A stretch of DNA of 64,000 nt from Rubrivivax albus. GTDB lineage: Bacteria > Pseudomonadota > Gammaproteobacteria > Burkholderiales > Burkholderiaceae_C. Shown here piece by piece: positions 54,704 to 62,404 of this stretch. Position 1 is the first letter of the stretch, and each line of letters begins with the position of its first letter. The notes beneath the pieces were generated by a model that was not told the origin of the DNA, ran no database searches, and saw only the letters and a program-made list of their open reading frames with translations. Made by a program: the position numbers and the translations under genes. The stretch lies in contig NZ_SACT01000001.1 of NCBI RefSeq assembly GCF_004016515.1, forward strand, positions 1 through 64,000, in the 5' to 3' direction.

Positions 54704-55255
54704 ATGCCTCGCATGCAACGCCGACACCTGCTCCTGGGCCTGGCCGCTGCCTCTGCAGCGGCGGCCCTGCCCGCCCGCGCGGCCGAGTTCCGCGAGCTCA
54801 AGTGGGAAGAGCTCGTGCCCAAGGACTGGGACCCGCTGAAGGACCTCCAGGGCATGGGCCTGGGTGCGCCGGAGGGCAGCGGCCTGAACGACGCCGACCC
54901 CAAGGCCCAGGCCATGCTGGAGAAGCTGCGCGAGATCTGGGACAAGGCCCCCACCGTGCCCGCCATGGACGGCCGCGCCGTGCGCCTGCCGGGCTTCGTG
55001 GTGCCGCTGGACGAGACGCCGGCGGGGCTGACGTCGTTCCTGCTCGTGCCCTACTTCGGCGCCTGCATCCACACCCCGCCGCCGCCTGCCAACCAGATCG
55101 TGCACGTGCACGCGAAGACGCCCGTCAAGTCGCGCACGATGGAAGCCGTCTGGGTGCGCGGCAAGCTGAGGATCGAGCGCGCTGCCTCCAGCATGGGCAC
55201 CAGCGGCTACCGGCTCGATGCGGTGGGCGTGGAGCCCTACGTCGAGCGGCGCTGA
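54704..55255 (+). CDS. DUF3299 periplasmic protein
   Basis: A 183-residue exported protein with a Tat-like or Sec signal (MQRRHLLLGLAAASAAAALPARA; twin Arg) and the DUF3299 core: FRELKWEELVPKDWDPLKD, then LPGFVVPLDETPAGLTSFLLVPYFGACIHTPPPPANQIVHV, which resembles a metal-binding periplasmic fold. An alternative start is ATG 54713, which leaves the same signal peptide. The following AI-2E-family permease starts 4 bp after its stop, so they are probably co-expressed. The function is unknown; such genes often accompany metal transport systems. Confidence 0.85.
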   Translation: MPRMQRRHLLLGLAAASAAAALPARAAEFRELKWEELVPKDWDPLKDLQGMGLGAPEGSGLNDADPKAQAMLEKLREIWDKAPTVPAMDGRAVRLPGFVVPLDETPAGLTSFLLVPYFGACIHTPPPPANQIVHVHAKTPVKSRTMEAVWVRGKLRIERAASSMGTSGYRLDAVGVEPYVERR

Positions 55256-55259
55256 GGCC

Positions 55260-56477
55260 ATGGCTGCGGAAGACAGCTCCGGCGCATCGCGCCTGGCCCT
55301 GGCCCAGACCACGCTGGGCGTGCTGGCGCTGGCTGCGCTGATCGTCAGCGCGCTGTGGGTGCTGCGCCCCTTCGTCGGCCCGGCCATCTGGGCGGCCATG
55401 GTCGTCATCGCCACCTGGCCGCTGATGCGCCGCGTGGAAGCCGTGGCCGGCGGCCGGCGCTGGCTGGCCACGACGGTGATGTCGCTGGCGCTGCTGCTGC
55501 TGTTCGTGGTGCCGCTGGTGGTGGCCATCGTCACCATCGTCGGCAACGTGGACCGCATCGTCGAATGGGCCAAGCTGGCGGCCTCGTTCCGCATGGCCGA
55601 ACCGCCCGCCTGGCTGGCCACGCTGCCGGTGCTGGGCCCGACGCTGGTGGAGCTGTGGCAGAGCCTGGTGGCCGCCGGCATCGACGGCCTGCTCGAGCGC
55701 GTGGCGCCGTATGCCGGCAACCTGACGCGCTGGTTCGTCAGCGAGGTCGGCAGCCTGGGCTACCTGATCGTGCAGTTCCTGGGCACGGTGGCCATCGCCG
55801 CGGTGATGTACCAGGGCGGCGAGGCCTGGGCGGCCACGGTGCTGCGCATCGGCGAACGCCTGGGCGGGGTGCGCGGGCGGCATGTGGTGGAACTGGCCGG
55901 TGACGCCATCCGCGGCGTGGCGCTGGGCGTGGGCGTGACGGCGCTGGTGCAGTCGGTGCTCGGCGGGCTGGCGCTCAAGATCGCCGGCGTGCCGCTGGCC
56001 GGGCTGCTGACGGCCGTGATGCTGATGCTGTGCCTGGCCCAGGTGGGCCCGCTGCCGGTGCTGCTGGCCGCGGTGGGCTGGCTGTTCTGGCAGGGCGACA
56101 CCACCTGGGCCGTCGTGCTGCTGGTGGCCTCGGTGGTGGTGGGCACCATCGACAACGTGATCCGCCCGGTGCTGATCCGCCTGGGCGCGGACCTGCCGAT
56201 GCTGCTGATCCTGGCCGGCGTCATCGGCGGCCTGTTCGCCTTCGGCCTGGTGGGCATCTTCGTCGGCCCGGTGGTGCTGGCCGTGGCCTGGACGCTGCTG
56301 GCGGCCTGGATCGGCGACGAGGACGTGCTAGCCCTGGACGCCGTCCCACAGCAGCTTGAGCCCGGTGAACAGCATGCCGAGCTCGAACAGGCCGTAGAAC
56401 AGCCGCGGCGGGATGATGCGCACGATGCGCACGCCGAGCCAGACGCCCAACGGGGCCAGGGGCAGCAGCACGGCTGA
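55260..56477 (+). CDS. AI-2E-family (PerM/YdiK-like) membrane transporter
   Basis: A 405-residue polytopic protein. The N-terminal helices (ALAALIVSALWVLRPFVGPAIWAAMVVIATWPLMRRVE), the soluble middle segment and the C-terminal block GVALGVGVTALVQSVLGGLALKIAGVPLAGLLTAVMLMLCLAQVGPLPVLLAAVGWLFW and TIDNVIRPVLIRLGADLPMLLILAGVIGGLFAFGLVGIFVGPVVLAV are characteristic. The substrate is uncertain. The last 50 codons (from about 56328) overlap the convergent TauE gene antisense and are polar, unlike family tails, suggesting that an original stop near 56325 was lost. ATG 55260. Confidence 0.88.
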   Translation: MAAEDSSGASRLALAQTTLGVLALAALIVSALWVLRPFVGPAIWAAMVVIATWPLMRRVEAVAGGRRWLATTVMSLALLLLFVVPLVVAIVTIVGNVDRIVEWAKLAASFRMAEPPAWLATLPVLGPTLVELWQSLVAAGIDGLLERVAPYAGNLTRWFVSEVGSLGYLIVQFLGTVAIAAVMYQGGEAWAATVLRIGERLGGVRGRHVVELAGDAIRGVALGVGVTALVQSVLGGLALKIAGVPLAGLLTAVMLMLCLAQVGPLPVLLAAVGWLFWQGDTTWAVVLLVASVVVGTIDNVIRPVLIRLGADLPMLLILAGVIGGLFAFGLVGIFVGPVVLAVAWTLLAAWIGDEDVLALDAVPQQLEPGEQHAELEQAVEQPRRDDAHDAHAEPDAQRGQGQQHG

Positions 56478-57080
56478 GGCCAGCAGGTTGGTCGTGTCGA
56501 TCAGCCCCAGCCACCAGTAGGGCACCCACTTCGATGCGTTGATGGCGGCGAAGAACACCGCCATCGTCGCGGTGAAGACCACCGGCGACAGCCGCATCGG
56601 CATCACGTAGAAGCCGATCGGCGGGCTGCCGGCGTGGGCCACGAAGCTGGTGAAGCCCGAGGTCATGCCCAGCAGCCAGCCCAGCCAGCGCGGCGGCGGC
56701 GGTGCATCGCGCCGCGGCGGGAAGAAGCGGCGGATGGCCAGGAAGCCCAGCGTCAGCGCGCCGACGAGTCCGGCGACCACGTGCGCCGACAGCCAGCCGA
56801 ACAGCACCGTGCCCAGCACCGTGCCCACCAGCCCGGCGGGCAGCAGCAGGCGGATCAGCGCGCGGTCGCGTTCGCGCCACAGCGCCGCCAGGCCCAGGCC
56901 GTCCATCACCGCCAGCAGCGGCAGCATGATGGCCGCGGCCTGCGGCACCGGCATGGCCAGCGCCATCAGCGGCACGGCCAGCGCGCCGAAGCCGGCGCCG
57001 AAGCCGCTCTTGGACATGCCCATCAGCAGCACCGCCGGCACCGCGACGGCGTAGAAGCCGGGGTCGGTGAGGAGGCTCAG
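56328..57080 (-). CDS. TauE/SafE-family sulfite exporter-like permease
   Basis: A protein of about 250 residues with eight membrane helices: [86 protein letters not shown] (second repeat with the same GxxSGF motif) and [21 protein letters not shown]. Such proteins export sulfite or organosulfonates. No ATG or GTG fits the N-terminus. The best candidate is CTG at 57080-57078, overlapping the nitroreductase stop as CTGA, where relatives read M-x-L-L-T-D-P. Translation may therefore depend on reinitiation. Convergent 3' overlap with the AI-2E gene. Confidence 0.83.
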   Translation of the reverse strand: MSLLTDPGFYAVAVPAVLLMGMSKSGFGAGFGALAVPLMALAMPVPQAAAIMLPLLAVMDGLGLAALWRERDRALIRLLLPAGLVGTVLGTVLFGWLSAHVVAGLVGALTLGFLAIRRFFPPRRDAPPPPRWLGWLLGMTSGFTSFVAHAGSPPIGFYVMPMRLSPVVFTATMAVFFAAINASKWVPYWWLGLIDTTNLLASAVLLPLAPLGVWLGVRIVRIIPPRLFYGLFELGMLFTGLKLLWDGVQG

Positions 57081-57652
57081 GCCAACTCGCAGGCGGTCTC
57101 GAAGGGCAGCCGCGGGTTGCGCGGCCGCGCCTGCGCCGGGTCGGCGTGGCCCAGCGTGCAGATGAAGTTGCTCTTCACCGCCGTGCCGGCGAAGAAGGCG
57201 GCATCCACCTTGGCCGCGTCGAAGCCGCTCATCGGCCCGCAGTCCAGGCCCAGCGCGCGGGCGGCCAGGATCAGGTAGCCGCCCTGCAGGCTGCTGTTGC
57301 GGAAGGCCGTGTCCTGGATCGCAGCGTCCTTGCCGGCGTACCAGCTGCGGGCGTCCGTCTGCGGGTAGAGCGTCGGCAGGTGCTCGAAGAATGCCAGGTC
57401 CATGCCGACGATGGCGGTGACCGGCGCGGCCTGCACGCGTGGCGCGTTGCCGGGCGACACGCAGTTCAGCAGCTTCGCCTTGCCCTCGAGCGAGCGCACG
57501 AAGACGAAGCGTGCCGGCGTGCTGTTCGCGGCCGTCGGACCCCACTTGAGCAGGTCGTAGAGCGCGCGCAGGGTGTCGTCGGACACCGGGGTGTCGAGCC
57601 ACCCGCCGGGGGTGCGGGCTTCGGTGAAGAGCTGGGCGGTGGTGGTGTGCAT
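57077..57652 (-). CDS. rutE: Malonic semialdehyde reductase RutE-like nitroreductase
   Basis: A 191-residue FMN-dependent nitroreductase-fold protein of the HadB/RutE group. It has [47 protein letters not shown] (FMN-binding S/N region), [40 protein letters not shown], and [38 protein letters not shown]. Family members reduce malonic semialdehyde to 3-hydroxypropionate in pyrimidine degradation. No other rut genes are here, so a general aldehyde- or quinone-reducing role is also possible. Confidence 0.87.
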   Translation of the reverse strand: MHTTTAQLFTEARTPGGWLDTPVSDDTLRALYDLLKWGPTAANSTPARFVFVRSLEGKAKLLNCVSPGNAPRVQAAPVTAIVGMDLAFFEHLPTLYPQTDARSWYAGKDAAIQDTAFRNSSLQGGYLILAARALGLDCGPMSGFDAAKVDAAFFAGTAVKSNFICTLGHADPAQARPRNPRLPFETACELA

Positions 57653-57669
57653 GGCCCGACAATTGTCGG

Positions 57670-58101
57670 ATGTTTGCCCCCAGCCAAGAGGACGTGCGCC
57701 GATTCTTCTGCGCCACCGCCGCCAAGCAGCGCCAGGGCGAGGTCATGACGCCGATGGAGGCCGCGGCCGCCCAGTGGATCGTCGAGCACCCGGAGTACGC
57801 CGACGACCTGGCCGACGTGGATGCCGCGCTGGCCGCCGTCTACACGGTGGAGGAGGGCCGCACCAACCCCTTCCTGCACTTGTCCATGCACCTGAGCATC
57901 GCCGAGCAGTGCAGCATCGACCAGCCGCGCGGCATCCGTCAGGCGGTGGAACTGCTGGCGGCGCGGCGCAACTCGCTGCACGCGGCGCACCACGAGGTCA
58001 TGGAGTGCCTGGGCGAGATGATCTGGGCCAGCCAGCGCAGCGGCCTGCCGCCCGACGGCCTGGCCTACCTGGAGGCGGTGCGCCGGCGGGCCACCGCCTG
58101 A
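57670..58101 (+). CDS. DUF1841 family protein
   Basis: A 143-residue soluble helical protein typical of beta- and gamma-proteobacteria: [47 protein letters not shown], then [32 protein letters not shown] and [16 protein letters not shown]. The His-rich pattern ([16 protein letters not shown]) could bind metal. Function unknown. It is divergent from rutE with a 17-bp spacer and converges on the patatin gene. Confidence 0.88.
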   Translation: MFAPSQEDVRRFFCATAAKQRQGEVMTPMEAAAAQWIVEHPEYADDLADVDAALAAVYTVEEGRTNPFLHLSMHLSIAEQCSIDQPRGIRQAVELLAARRNSLHAAHHEVMECLGEMIWASQRSGLPPDGLAYLEAVRRRATA

Positions 58102-58108
58102 CCCGGCC

Positions 58109-60292
58109 TCACGGCGTGCCGAGGAACAGGTAGGCGTTGTTGGCGCCGGCCGCCGAATGGCCGACGCCGATGTAGACCGGCCCGAACGGCGTCTCGCCGC
58201 CCAGGTACAGCGTCACCGAGGTCAGGTTGCCGGGCGCCAGCGAGACCGTGTAGGGGTTCGACAGCCGCCCCCCTTCCAGCGCCAGCCCCAGCCGCATGTC
58301 GCCGCGCAGGCCCAGCGGCAGGCGGCCCACGATGCGCTCGGCGCGCACGTGCCCATAGTGCACCGTGTCCGCCACGAGCTGCCCCGTGGCGTAGGCCGAC
58401 AGGTTCAGGAAGCCGCCCAGCGTGCCGGCCTCGAACAGCGGCAGGTCGCCTTGCGTCGAGCCGGTGTAGGCCGCGCGGGCCCCGAACACCCAGGCACCGA
58501 CCGACACGTTGGCGCGCAGGTCCGCGCTCAGGCGCGTGTACTGGCCGCCATGGTCGCGGAACCAATGCGCGCGCAGCGCCCAGCCGTCGGTCGGGAAGTA
58601 CAGCCGGTTGAGCTGGTCGAGCTCCAGCGCCAGCAGGGTGCCGCTGCTGCGGCGGCGCAGCTGGGCCGGGTCGAAGAGCTCCGGCCCCACGTCCTCGTGC
58701 ACACGGCCGTCCACGCCCTGCAGACCCAGGCGCAGCTGGCCCAGGCTGCGCAGGTCGACGCCGGCGCTCAGCGTCAGCGTGCGGCGCTCGACGTCGAAGC
58801 GGGCGATGCGGCGTTCGTCCACGTAGAGGTCGCGCGGCTCGCTGGAGATGCCGGCGTCCAGCTGCGCGAACCAGCGCTGCGTCGGCTCCAGCGGCTGGTA
58901 CCACTGCGCGTCCAGCGCCGTGCGGCCGCCGATCTCCGCCCCGACGAGAAGTTCGCCCCCCAGCCGGTTCAGCCAGGTGCGGTGCAAGGCCGCGCGCAGG
59001 CCGAAGGTGGAACCCTGGTTCAGCGTGGAGTCCAGGTTCAGCGCAAAGCGCAGGTAGTCCGGCCCCCAGGGCTTCTCCACCGGCAGCAGGCGCAACACCT
59101 GGCGGCGGTGTGTGCTGACCAGTGCGTAGTTCACCTGCTCGTACCAGCCGTCGCCGTAGGCGCGCAGCAGGTCGCGGTTGAGCGTCTCGGTGTCCAGCGG
59201 GGTGTCGGTGGCCTGCGTCACATGGCGCTGCACGGTCTCGGGTGCGACGCGGGCCAGGCCCTCGATGCGCACCAGGTCCACCGGCGCGCTGTCCTCGCGC
59301 TCGCCGCGCAGCGCGTAGAGCCAGGGCCGCCACGCGGCCTCGTCCACCGCCAGCGGCTGCAGCGCATAGGCGATGAAGTCTGCGGCTTCGGCACCGCGCT
59401 GCGCGGACGTCGCGAACCGTGCGAAGTCGGCTGCGGTGATGCCGTCGAGCACCGGCTTGATGTAGATGTCCCGCGGGCCCAGCGTGGCCAGCGAGCGGGT
59501 CACGTTCTGTTCGGTCAGCAGCGCCACCATCTGCGCCGACACCGACAGCAGCGAGCCGATCTGGTCGGCCACCAGCAGCGGCGAGCCCACGTTGACCGCG
59601 ATCACCACCTCGGCGCCGCAGCGCTCGCGCACCTCGCGCACCGGCAGGTTGTCCACCAGGCCGCCGTCCACCAGCTTGCGGCCGTCCAGGCTCAGCGGCG
59701 CCACCAGGCCCGGCACCGCCATGCTCGCGCGCATGGCCGGTGCCAGCGGGCCGTCGCGGAACACCACGCGCTCGCCGGTGCCGAGGTCGGTGGCCACGAT
59801 GGACAGCGGCAGCTTCAGCGCGTCGATGCGGCGCTCGCCGCGGTCCGCCCGCACCAGCTGGTTGATGAAGAGCTGGATGCGCTGGCCCGACACCGCGCCC
59901 GGCGGGTAGGTGATGCCGTCGGGCCCGATGCCGGCCTCGCTGCCCGGCAGGTAGCGCCGCTGCAGCTGCTTCTGGCGGAAGGCGAGTTCGGTGTAGTCGG
60001 TGTTGTCCTGGAACATCGCGTTCCAGTCGGCGCCGGCCATCGCGCGGCGCATCTCGGCTGGCGTGATGCCGGCGGCCCAGGCGCCGGCCACCAGGGCGCC
60101 GAAGCTGGTGCCGGCCACACAGTCCACCGGCACCTGCAGGCGCTCCAGCGTCTCCAGCACGCCGATGTGCGCTGCGCCCCGCGCGCCGCCGCCGCCGAGC
60201 ACCAGCCCCACCTTCGGCCGCGGGGCGGCGGCAGCCGAGATGGCGGCCGTGGCCAGGCACAGGCCGCACAGCAGGGCGGGGAGGGTCTTCAT
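58109..60292 (-). CDS. Patatin-like phospholipase with outer-membrane beta-barrel (type Vd autotransporter-like)
   Basis: A 727-residue PlpD-type protein. A signal peptide (MKTLPALLCGLCLATAAISAAAA) precedes a patatin domain with oxyanion loop GLVLGGGGARGAAHIGVLE, nucleophile Ser63 in GTSFG and catalytic Asp209 in LVDGGLVDN. A POTRA-like segment (VDLVRIEGLARVAPETVQRHV) and a C-terminal 16-strand barrel follow, ending GPVYIGVGHSAAGANNAYLFLGTP. The family secretes or displays a class A phospholipase that attacks phosphatidylinositols and other lipids. The ATG at 60292 starts the signal peptide. It diverges from the ABC export operon and shares its complex regulatory region. Confidence 0.92.
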   Translation of the reverse strand: MKTLPALLCGLCLATAAISAAAAPRPKVGLVLGGGGARGAAHIGVLETLERLQVPVDCVAGTSFGALVAGAWAAGITPAEMRRAMAGADWNAMFQDNTDYTELAFRQKQLQRRYLPGSEAGIGPDGITYPPGAVSGQRIQLFINQLVRADRGERRIDALKLPLSIVATDLGTGERVVFRDGPLAPAMRASMAVPGLVAPLSLDGRKLVDGGLVDNLPVREVRERCGAEVVIAVNVGSPLLVADQIGSLLSVSAQMVALLTEQNVTRSLATLGPRDIYIKPVLDGITAADFARFATSAQRGAEAADFIAYALQPLAVDEAAWRPWLYALRGEREDSAPVDLVRIEGLARVAPETVQRHVTQATDTPLDTETLNRDLLRAYGDGWYEQVNYALVSTHRRQVLRLLPVEKPWGPDYLRFALNLDSTLNQGSTFGLRAALHRTWLNRLGGELLVGAEIGGRTALDAQWYQPLEPTQRWFAQLDAGISSEPRDLYVDERRIARFDVERRTLTLSAGVDLRSLGQLRLGLQGVDGRVHEDVGPELFDPAQLRRRSSGTLLALELDQLNRLYFPTDGWALRAHWFRDHGGQYTRLSADLRANVSVGAWVFGARAAYTGSTQGDLPLFEAGTLGGFLNLSAYATGQLVADTVHYGHVRAERIVGRLPLGLRGDMRLGLALEGGRLSNPYTVSLAPGNLTSVTLYLGGETPFGPVYIGVGHSAAGANNAYLFLGTP

Positions 60293-60310
60293 CGGTGGCG
60301 CATTGTGGCG

Positions 60311-60357
60311 TGTCCGCTGTCCGCCGGCGGACAGGGCCGGACAGCCGCGGACAGCGG
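60311..60357. promoter_or_regulatory. TGTCCG/CGGACA site array (putative enhancer-binding-protein UAS)
   Basis: Five hexamers lie in 43 bp: TGTCCG at 60311 and 60318, and CGGACA at 60328, 60338 and 60348, the last three exactly 10 bp apart, one helix turn. CTGTCCGCCGGCGGACAG (60317-60334) is a perfect 18-bp palindrome, and CCGCTGTCCG (60314-60323) is the inverse of CGGACAGCGG (60348-60357). It lies 55-100 bp upstream of the sigma-54-type promoter, the usual distance for an NtrC-family activator. Confidence 0.7.
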
Positions 60358-60408
60358 TCACACACGCCGGATCGGCCCTGAATCAAGCACTTGCGGCTGG
60401 TGCGGCGG

Positions 60409-60424
60409 TGGCACGAAGCGTGCA
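60409..60424 (+). promoter_or_regulatory. Sigma-54-type promoter of the ABC export operon
   Basis: TGGCACG (60409-60415), AAGC, then GTGCA (60420-60424) match the RpoN consensus TGGCACG-N4-TTGC(A/T) with one mismatch. The GG (60410-60411) and GC (60422-60423) dinucleotides are separated by exactly 10 bp. Transcription would begin near 60435, at or beside the adaptor-gene ATG at 60436. Confidence 0.7.
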
Positions 60425-60435
60425 ATCCCCGGCCC

Positions 60436-61695
60436 ATGATCCACGAGCCCGCCGCCACCGACCGCCGCCTGGCGCCCCACCCGCGCAGGCGCGCCGCGTG
60501 GGTGGGCACGCTGGCCGTGCTGCTGCTGACCGGCGCCGGGGCCTGGTGGGTCTGGGCCGGGGCCGAGCCGGCGATCCCGGCCGACCGCCTGCGTATCGCC
60601 GAGGTCGTGCGCGGCGACATCGTGCGCGACTTGCAGGCCCAGGGCAGGCTGGTGGCTGCCGGCAGCCCCACGCTGTACGCGCCCGCCGCCGGTACCGTCG
60701 TGCTGGCCGCGCAGGCCGGCGACACGGTGCGCGCCGGCCAGGTGCTGGCGCGGTTGGAATCGCCCGAGCTGCTGGCCGAGCACGACCGCGAGGCGGCCAC
60801 GCTGGGCCAGCTGGAGGCCGATCTCGGCCGCCAGGGCATCGTCGCGCGCCAGCAGCAGCTGGCCGCCGAGCGCGAGGCCGACGAGGCCCAGCTGGCCCTG
60901 CGCGCCGCCGAGCGCGACCGCCAGCGGAGCGCCGAAGCCTGCGCCGCCGGCGTCGTGGCGCAGGTGGACTGCCTGCGCCTGGCCGACGCGGTGGACGCCG
61001 GCCGCGTGCGCAGCGCGCATGCCACGCGCCGGGTGGCGCTGGTGGCGGCCGAGAGCGACTTCGAACGGCGCAGCCTGCAGCAGCGCGTGGCGCGCCAGCG
61101 GGCGCTGCGGGACGAACTCGCCCGCCGACTGGACATGCTGGCCCTGCGGTCGCCCGTGGATGCCCGCATCGGCAGCATCACCGTGGCCGATCGCGCGGCG
61201 GTGGTGGCGAACGCGCCGCTGATGACGGTGGTGGACCTGTCGCGCCTGGAGGTGGAACTGCAGGTGCCCGAGGCGGCCGCCGCCGACCTCGTGCCCGACC
61301 TGCCGGTGGCCCTGCGCATCGGCACCGACGACGTGGCCGGCCGCCTGGTCGCCATCGCACCGGAGGTGCGAGCCGGCCAGGTGCAGCTGCGCGTGCGCTT
61401 CGATGGCGCCCAACCGCCGGGGCTGCGACAGAACCAGCGCCTGAGCGGCCGCATCGTCGTCGAGCAGCGCCCCGGCGTGCTGACCCTGCCGCGCGGGCCG
61501 TTCGTCGACGCCCAGGGTGGCCACGCCGCCTGGGTGCTGGCCGGCGAGCACGCCGAGCTGCGCCGCATCCGCCTGGGCGCCCTGGGCGTGGCCGCCGTGG
61601 AGGTGGCCGAAGGCCTGCAGGCCGGCGAGCGCGTCGTCATCGCCGGCACCGAACACTTCGCGCGCGGCGCCACGCGCGTGCGCATCCGCCCCTAG
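60436..61695 (+). CDS. HlyD/MacA-like periplasmic adaptor protein
   Basis: A 419-residue membrane-fusion protein. One N-terminal membrane helix (AAWVGTLAVLLLTGAGAWWVWAG) precedes a lipoyl half (GRLVAAGSPTLYAPAAGTVVLAAQAGDTVRAGQVLARLESPELL), an alpha-helical hairpin (about residues 120-225, alternating Ala/Glu/Arg coiled coil), the second lipoyl half (ALRSPVDARIGSITVADRAAVVANAPLMTVVDLSRLEVELQVPE) and a beta-barrel. It links inner-membrane ABC permeases to an outer-membrane channel. It is first of four genes. The ATG nearly coincides with the predicted start of the sigma-54 transcript, so translation may be leaderless or start at an internal GTG near the membrane helix. Confidence 0.9.
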   Translation: MIHEPAATDRRLAPHPRRRAAWVGTLAVLLLTGAGAWWVWAGAEPAIPADRLRIAEVVRGDIVRDLQAQGRLVAAGSPTLYAPAAGTVVLAAQAGDTVRAGQVLARLESPELLAEHDREAATLGQLEADLGRQGIVARQQQLAAEREADEAQLALRAAERDRQRSAEACAAGVVAQVDCLRLADAVDAGRVRSAHATRRVALVAAESDFERRSLQQRVARQRALRDELARRLDMLALRSPVDARIGSITVADRAAVVANAPLMTVVDLSRLEVELQVPEAAAADLVPDLPVALRIGTDDVAGRLVAIAPEVRAGQVQLRVRFDGAQPPGLRQNQRLSGRIVVEQRPGVLTLPRGPFVDAQGGHAAWVLAGEHAELRRIRLGALGVAAVEVAEGLQAGERVVIAGTEHFARGATRVRIRP

Positions 61696-61708
61696 AAGGA
61701 GACCCGCC

Positions 61709-62404
61709 ATGCCCGCCCTGCTGCAGCTGATCCGCCTCGACAAGGTCTACCGCACCGAGCGCATCGAGACGCATGCCCTGCGCGGCATCGACGTCACCGT
61801 GGACGAGGGCGAATTCGTCGCCGTCACCGGGCCGTCGGGTTCGGGCAAGACCACCTTCCTCAACATCGCCGGTCTGCTGGAGGAGCCCAGCGGCGGGCAG
61901 ATCCTGCTCGACGGGCAGGACGTGAGCCGCCTGGGCGACGACGCGCGCTCGCGGCTGCGCAACCGCGCCATCGGCTTCATCTTCCAGGGCTTCAACCTGA
62001 TCCCTGACCTGAACGTCGAGGACAACGTGGACGTGCCGCTGCGCTACCGCGGCCTGCCCGCGGCCGAACGTCGCGAACGCATCGCGCAGGCGCTGGCGCA
62101 GGTGGGGCTGGCGTCGCGCGCGCGGCACTATCCGGCCGAGCTGTCGGGCGGTCAGCAGCAGCGCGTGGCCATCGCGCGCGCGCTGGCCGGCCGGCCGCGG
62201 CTGCTGCTGGCCGACGAGCCCACCGGCAACCTGGACACGCAGATGGCGCGCAGCGTGATGGAGCTGCTCGAGCAGATCAACGCCAGCGGCACCACCATCG
62301 TGATGGTCACGCACGACACCGACCTGGCGCGCCGCGCGCAGCGCAACATCCACATCGTCGACGGCCAGGTGGCCGAGCTGGCGCTGGCAGGGGCCCACGC
62401 ATGA
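61709..62404 (+). CDS. MacB/LolD-type ABC transporter ATP-binding protein
   Basis: A 231-residue ATPase. It has LIRLDKVYRTERIETHALRGIDVTVDEGEFVAVTGPSGSGKTTFLNIAGLLEEPSGG (Walker A), IGFIFQGFNLIPDLNVEDNV (Q-loop), ELSGGQQQRVAIARALAGRPRLLLADEPTGNLD (signature, Walker B) and MVTHDTDLARR (switch His). This class drives mechanotransmission by FtsX-type permeases without substrate passing through the pore. A ribosome site AGAAGGAG precedes ATG 61709. Its stop overlaps the permease ATG (ATGA). Confidence 0.95.
   Translation: MPALLQLIRLDKVYRTERIETHALRGIDVTVDEGEFVAVTGPSGSGKTTFLNIAGLLEEPSGGQILLDGQDVSRLGDDARSRLRNRAIGFIFQGFNLIPDLNVEDNVDVPLRYRGLPAAERRERIAQALAQVGLASRARHYPAELSGGQQQRVAIARALAGRPRLLLADEPTGNLDTQMARSVMELLEQINASGTTIVMVTHDTDLARRAQRNIHIVDGQVAELALAGAHA

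Noticed and set aside
58065..61685. 1206-residue minus-strand open frame and a 760-residue plus-strand frame at 58157-60439
   Set aside because: Both are alternate-frame shadows of the patatin barrel gene and the adaptor gene; they are Arg/Ala/Gly-rich with no domain.
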